Made by a program: the position numbers and the translations under genes. A stretch of DNA of 64,000 nt from Pseudohoeflea sp964511625 (lineage in GTDB: Bacteria; Pseudomonadota; Alphaproteobacteria; Rhizobiales; Rhizobiaceae): assembly GCA_964511625.1 (NCBI GenBank), contig CAZEJG010000009.1, positions 1-64,000 of the forward strand, given 5' to 3'. This document shows, piece by piece, positions 61,281 through 64,000 of this stretch (position 1 is its first letter; every line of letters starts with the position of its first letter). The notes under the pieces were generated by a model. That model made no database searches, had not been told where the DNA came from, and was given only the letters and a program-made list of their open reading frames with translations.

Positions 61281-62692
61281 TTGGAGCCTCCGTCGAGCGC
61301 CTCAAGTTCACCCGGAAGCGCTGCCGCCCACTGGGTGATCGATCCGGCGCCGAGCAGGACGACGAAATCGCCGGGTCGGGCGATCTCGCGAACCAGGGGC
61401 GCGATCGCGGCCGGTCCGTCGATGAAGCGCGCGTCGCGGTGACCGCCCGACTTGATGCGCGAGACCAGAGCTTCGGAATCCACGCCCTCGATGGGGTCCT
61501 CGCCGGCTGCGTAGACCGGTGCCAGGAAGATTGAATCCGCGTCGTTGAAGCAGGCGGAGAAATCGTCGAACAGGCTGTGCAGGCGCGAGAATCGGTGCGG
61601 CTGGTGGATGGCGATGATGCGGCCATTGCAGGATTCGCGCGCCGCCTTCAGCACCGCCTTGATCTCGACGGGGTGGTGACCGTAGTCGTCGAAGACCTGC
61701 ACGCCGTTCCATTCGCCGGTCAGGGTGAAGCGCCGCTTCACGCCGCCGAAGGAAGCGAGCCCCTTGCGGATGGCCTCCTCTTCCAGCCCCAGCCGGTTGG
61801 CGACCGCGATGGCCGCACAGGCATTGGCGATGTTGTGGCGGCCGGGCATCGGCAGCATCAGGTCCTTGAACTGGAAGACGCGGCCGGTGCGGCGGCGGCG
61901 GATCTCGACGTCGAAGATCGAGCGTGTGCCGTCGAGCCGGATGTTGGAATAGCGCACATCGGCCTGCGGGTTCTCGCCATAGGTGATGACCTTGCGGTCC
62001 TCGATGCGGCCGACCAGCGCCTGGACTTCCGGATGGTCGAGGCACATGACGCCGAAGCCGTAGAACGGCACGTTCTCGACGAACTGGCGGAAGGCGGCGC
62101 GCACGGCGTCGAAACTGCCGTAGTGGTCGAGATGCTCGGGATCGATATTGGTGATGATGGCGATCTCGGCCGGCAGTTTGAGGAAGGTGCCGTCGCTCTC
62201 GTCGGCCTCGACCACCATCCACTCGCCCTCGCCCATGCGGGCATTGGTGCCGTAGGCGTTGATGATGCCGCCATTGATGACGGTGGGATCGAGCCCCCCG
62301 GCGTCGAGCAGGGCGGCCACCATCGAGGTGGTGGTTGTCTTGCCGTGGGTGCCGCCGATGGCGATCGCATTGCGGAAGCGCATCAGTTCGGCGAGCATTT
62401 CGGCGCGGCGCACGATCGGCAGCAGCTTTTCGCGGGCTGCGACGAGTTCCGGGTTGTTCTTCTTGATGGCAGTGGAGACAACCACCACCTCGGCCTCGCC
62501 GAGATTGGCGGCCTCATGGCCGACATGCACCTCGATGCCCTTTTCGCGCAGGCGCACGACATTGGCGTTCTCGGCCTGATCCGAGCCCTGCACCTTGTAA
62601 CCGAGATTGACCAGAACCTCGGCGATGCCGCTCATGCCGATGCCGCCGATGCCGATGAAATGCACCAGCCCGATTGTCTCAGGCATCTTCAT
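61277..62692 (-). CDS. murC: UDP-N-acetylmuramate--L-alanine ligase
   Basis: A 471-aa Mur ligase that adds the first amino acid to UDP-MurNAc. Glycine motif GIGGIGMSGIAE at 14-25, ATP loop GGTHGKTTTTS at 113-123 and the HHPVEIKA motif are present. It lies 15 bases after murG and overlaps murB by 4, so the three are translationally linked. Confidence 0.97.
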   Translation of the reverse strand: MKMPETIGLVHFIGIGGIGMSGIAEVLVNLGYKVQGSDQAENANVVRLREKGIEVHVGHEAANLGEAEVVVVSTAIKKNNPELVAAREKLLPIVRRAEMLAELMRFRNAIAIGGTHGKTTTTSMVAALLDAGGLDPTVINGGIINAYGTNARMGEGEWMVVEADESDGTFLKLPAEIAIITNIDPEHLDHYGSFDAVRAAFRQFVENVPFYGFGVMCLDHPEVQALVGRIEDRKVITYGENPQADVRYSNIRLDGTRSIFDVEIRRRRTGRVFQFKDLMLPMPGRHNIANACAAIAVANRLGLEEEAIRKGLASFGGVKRRFTLTGEWNGVQVFDDYGHHPVEIKAVLKAARESCNGRIIAIHQPHRFSRLHSLFDDFSACFNDADSIFLAPVYAAGEDPIEGVDSEALVSRIKSGGHRDARFIDGPAAIAPLVREIARPGDFVVLLGAGSITQWAAALPGELEALDGGSK

Positions 62693-62707
62693 GGTGAAAT
62701 GCTCCCG

Positions 62708-63808
62708 TTAGTTGTCCGTGCCGGCTGCAATAGCCTCTACCAGATCGGCAAGCAACTGCGTGGCATTGGTTCTCCCGGTGCTCAATGCGGCACGGGCCAT
62801 GGCTTCGAGCCGCGCGGGATCGGACAGAAGCGTTTCGAGATCGGCGGCGAGAGACGCGGTCGTGATATCGGGTTGGCGGCGCATCAGCGCTCCGCCGGCC
62901 TCGACGAGAATCTTCGCGTTGTGGCCCTGGTCGTCGTCGAGCGCATGCGGCAGCGGCACGAGGATCGCCGGCCGGCCGATAATGCCGAGTTCGTTGACGG
63001 TCGAGGCGCCCGAGCGCGAGAGCACGAGATGGGCATTGGCCATCCGCCCCGGCAGGTCGGAGAAGAAGGGTTCGACTTCGGCGCTCACGCCCATTTCGGC
63101 GTAACGCGCCTTCACCCGGCCCTCGTCCTCCGGCCGCGCCTGCTGCACGATCCGGAGACGTGCGCGCAGGTCAGCCGGCAGAAGCGCGACCGCCTCCGGG
63201 ACGTCGTCAGAAAAATAGCGCGCGCCCTGGCTTCCGCCGAAAACGAGAACACGCAATTCGCCGTCGGGCGCCGGCGTGTCGTAAGGCGTGGCGGCAAGAT
63301 CGATGACCGCGCGCCGCGCCGGATTGCCGACCTCGACGATCTTGGCGGCCTGGCTGCCCGACGGTTTCAGAAAGCCGCCGGCGATGCGGTCAACACGCCC
63401 GGCCAGAAGCCGGTTGGCCCGGCCCATGACGCCATTCTGCTCATGGATGATGGTCGGAACATCGGCGCCCACGGCCGCCATCAGCGGCGGCACAGTGGGA
63501 TAGCCGCCGAAACCGACGACGACGGCGGGCCGGACCGAGCGGACCAGCGTGCCGGCGGTGCGGTAGCCAGTCCAGAGTTTCCACAAGGCTCTGGCGACGT
63601 TAAGCGGGTTCTTCGAACCGATGGTGGCCGAGGGCACCACATGGATCTTCTCGGCCGGAAAGTGGCCGGCGAATTTCTCCGCACGCACATCCGTGACGAG
63701 ATGAACGGTGTGTCCCCGCGCCTTCAGTTCGAGCGCCAGCGCCTCCGCCGGAAACAGGTGGCCACCCGTTCCGCCCGCCGACAGCAGGACCGGTCCGGAT
63801 AGACCCAT
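62708..63808 (-). CDS. murG: UDP-GlcNAc--lipid I N-acetylglucosaminyltransferase
   Basis: A 366-aa GT28 glycosyltransferase at the inner face of the membrane that makes lipid II. The N-terminal GGTGGH is at 12-17; the second glycine loop is LVFGGSQGAR; the UDP-GlcNAc site is SRSGASTVNELG. Its ATG overlaps the ftsW stop (TGATG). Confidence 0.97.
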   Translation of the reverse strand: MGLSGPVLLSAGGTGGHLFPAEALALELKARGHTVHLVTDVRAEKFAGHFPAEKIHVVPSATIGSKNPLNVARALWKLWTGYRTAGTLVRSVRPAVVVGFGGYPTVPPLMAAVGADVPTIIHEQNGVMGRANRLLAGRVDRIAGGFLKPSGSQAAKIVEVGNPARRAVIDLAATPYDTPAPDGELRVLVFGGSQGARYFSDDVPEAVALLPADLRARLRIVQQARPEDEGRVKARYAEMGVSAEVEPFFSDLPGRMANAHLVLSRSGASTVNELGIIGRPAILVPLPHALDDDQGHNAKILVEAGGALMRRQPDITTASLAADLETLLSDPARLEAMARAALSTGRTNATQLLADLVEAIAAGTDN

Positions 63809-64000
63809 CAGGCCTGCTCCGGACGAAGTGCCGTGAAGGGACGGCGCAGGCCGGCCGAGCGGCGCGCGCGCGATTCCGGGCTCTGGCGGGTGAGCGCCAG
63901 CAGGAAGCCCGCCGTCAGAGCAACCGCGATCATCGACGAACCACCATAAGAGATCATCGGCAGCGTCATGCCCTTGGCGGGCAGGAGTTCGAGATTGACG
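63808..64000 (-). CDS. ftsW: FtsW, C-terminal part only (runs off right edge)
   Basis: The last 63 codons of a SEDS-family lipid II polymerase: MTLPMISYGGSSMIAVAL is the conserved end of the last helices, followed by TGFLLALTRQSP-like and a basic cytosolic tail. The start lies outside the window. It overlaps murG by one base. Confidence 0.9.
   Translation of the reverse strand, partial: VNLELLPAKGMTLPMISYGGSSMIAVALTAGFLLALTRQSPESRARRSAGLRRPFTALRPEQA

Noticed and set aside
1..64000. CRISPR arrays, prophage or complete insertion sequence
   Set aside because: No regularly spaced repeats, cas genes, integrase or transposase were seen.

Overview
The window is high-GC chromosomal DNA from an alphaproteobacterium, most likely of the order Hyphomicrobiales (Rhizobiales). 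The main reason is the minus-strand division and envelope block at its right end (ftsW-murG-murC-murB and ddl-ftsQ-ftsA-ftsZ-lpxC-bamD-recN-ligA). A long FtsZ linker, a UvrB with long extra ends, a prmA / DUF1127 / pepP neighbourhood, an AsmA-like giant and many GGDEF proteins agree with this. The genus cannot be fixed from the sequence alone. No rRNA, tRNA, CRISPR array, integrase or intact insertion sequence was recognised.

Layout. 1-9.7 kb: an AsmA-family protein (runs off the left edge), a GlcD/D-lactate-dehydrogenase-like flavoprotein, a hotdog thioesterase, a ClC channel with CBS domains, a carboxymuconolactone decarboxylase-like protein, CorA and a glyoxalase-fold protein. 9.9-15.2 kb: a diguanylate cyclase next to a truncated paralogue of its membrane domain, then UvrD helicase and a second diguanylate cyclase. 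15.2-22 kb: two Kazal-type inhibitor genes (one a lipoprotein with GYGGP-like repeats), the phosphoethanolamine transferase EptA, a CHASE3 chemoreceptor, a DUF922 protease and a small secreted protein. 22-25.9 kb: the accessory-looking part. Two paralogous mini flagellar-rod-like genes flank a mosaic of palindromic repeats; then come an AT-rich stretch with an orphan Mrr-N winged-helix protein and a small HTH-like protein, and a second repeat block.

25.9-44.1 kb: UvrB, a UDP-xylose-synthase-type epimerase, a GGDEF-EAL protein, a DUF486 protein, CreA, a small membrane protein, SCO1/SenC, a CPA1 antiporter with an RCK-like tail, PrmA, a DUF1127 protein, PepP, a BrnT/BrnA toxin-antitoxin pair with a palindromic operator candidate, the AzlC/AzlD exporter with an upstream palindrome, a glycolipid-binding-family protein, a Pit phosphate transporter and a Crp/Fnr regulator. 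44.4-64 kb: ligA, an azoR/lysR divergent pair, a hypothetical gene, then recN-bamD-lpxC-ftsZ-ftsA-ftsQ-ddl, a diguanylate cyclase, rpsU with a small K/A-rich gene, and murB-murC-murG-ftsW (ftsW runs off the right edge).

How the genes fit together. The right third encodes peptidoglycan precursor synthesis (MurG, MurC, MurB, Ddl), the divisome (FtsW, FtsQ, FtsA, FtsZ), outer-membrane biogenesis (LpxC, BamD) and DNA repair (RecN, LigA). Several of these genes overlap by 4-13 bases, as in a translationally coupled operon. Four full-length GGDEF proteins, one with a complete EAL domain, suggest active cyclic-di-GMP signalling. Repair helicases (UvrB, UvrD, RecN) and envelope-stress functions (EptA, antiporter, CorA, ClC) are scattered between. 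I saw no clear new multi-gene system. The least explained parts are the 22-26 kb repeat/mini-rod region, the tandem Kazal genes and the truncated GGDEF paralogue.
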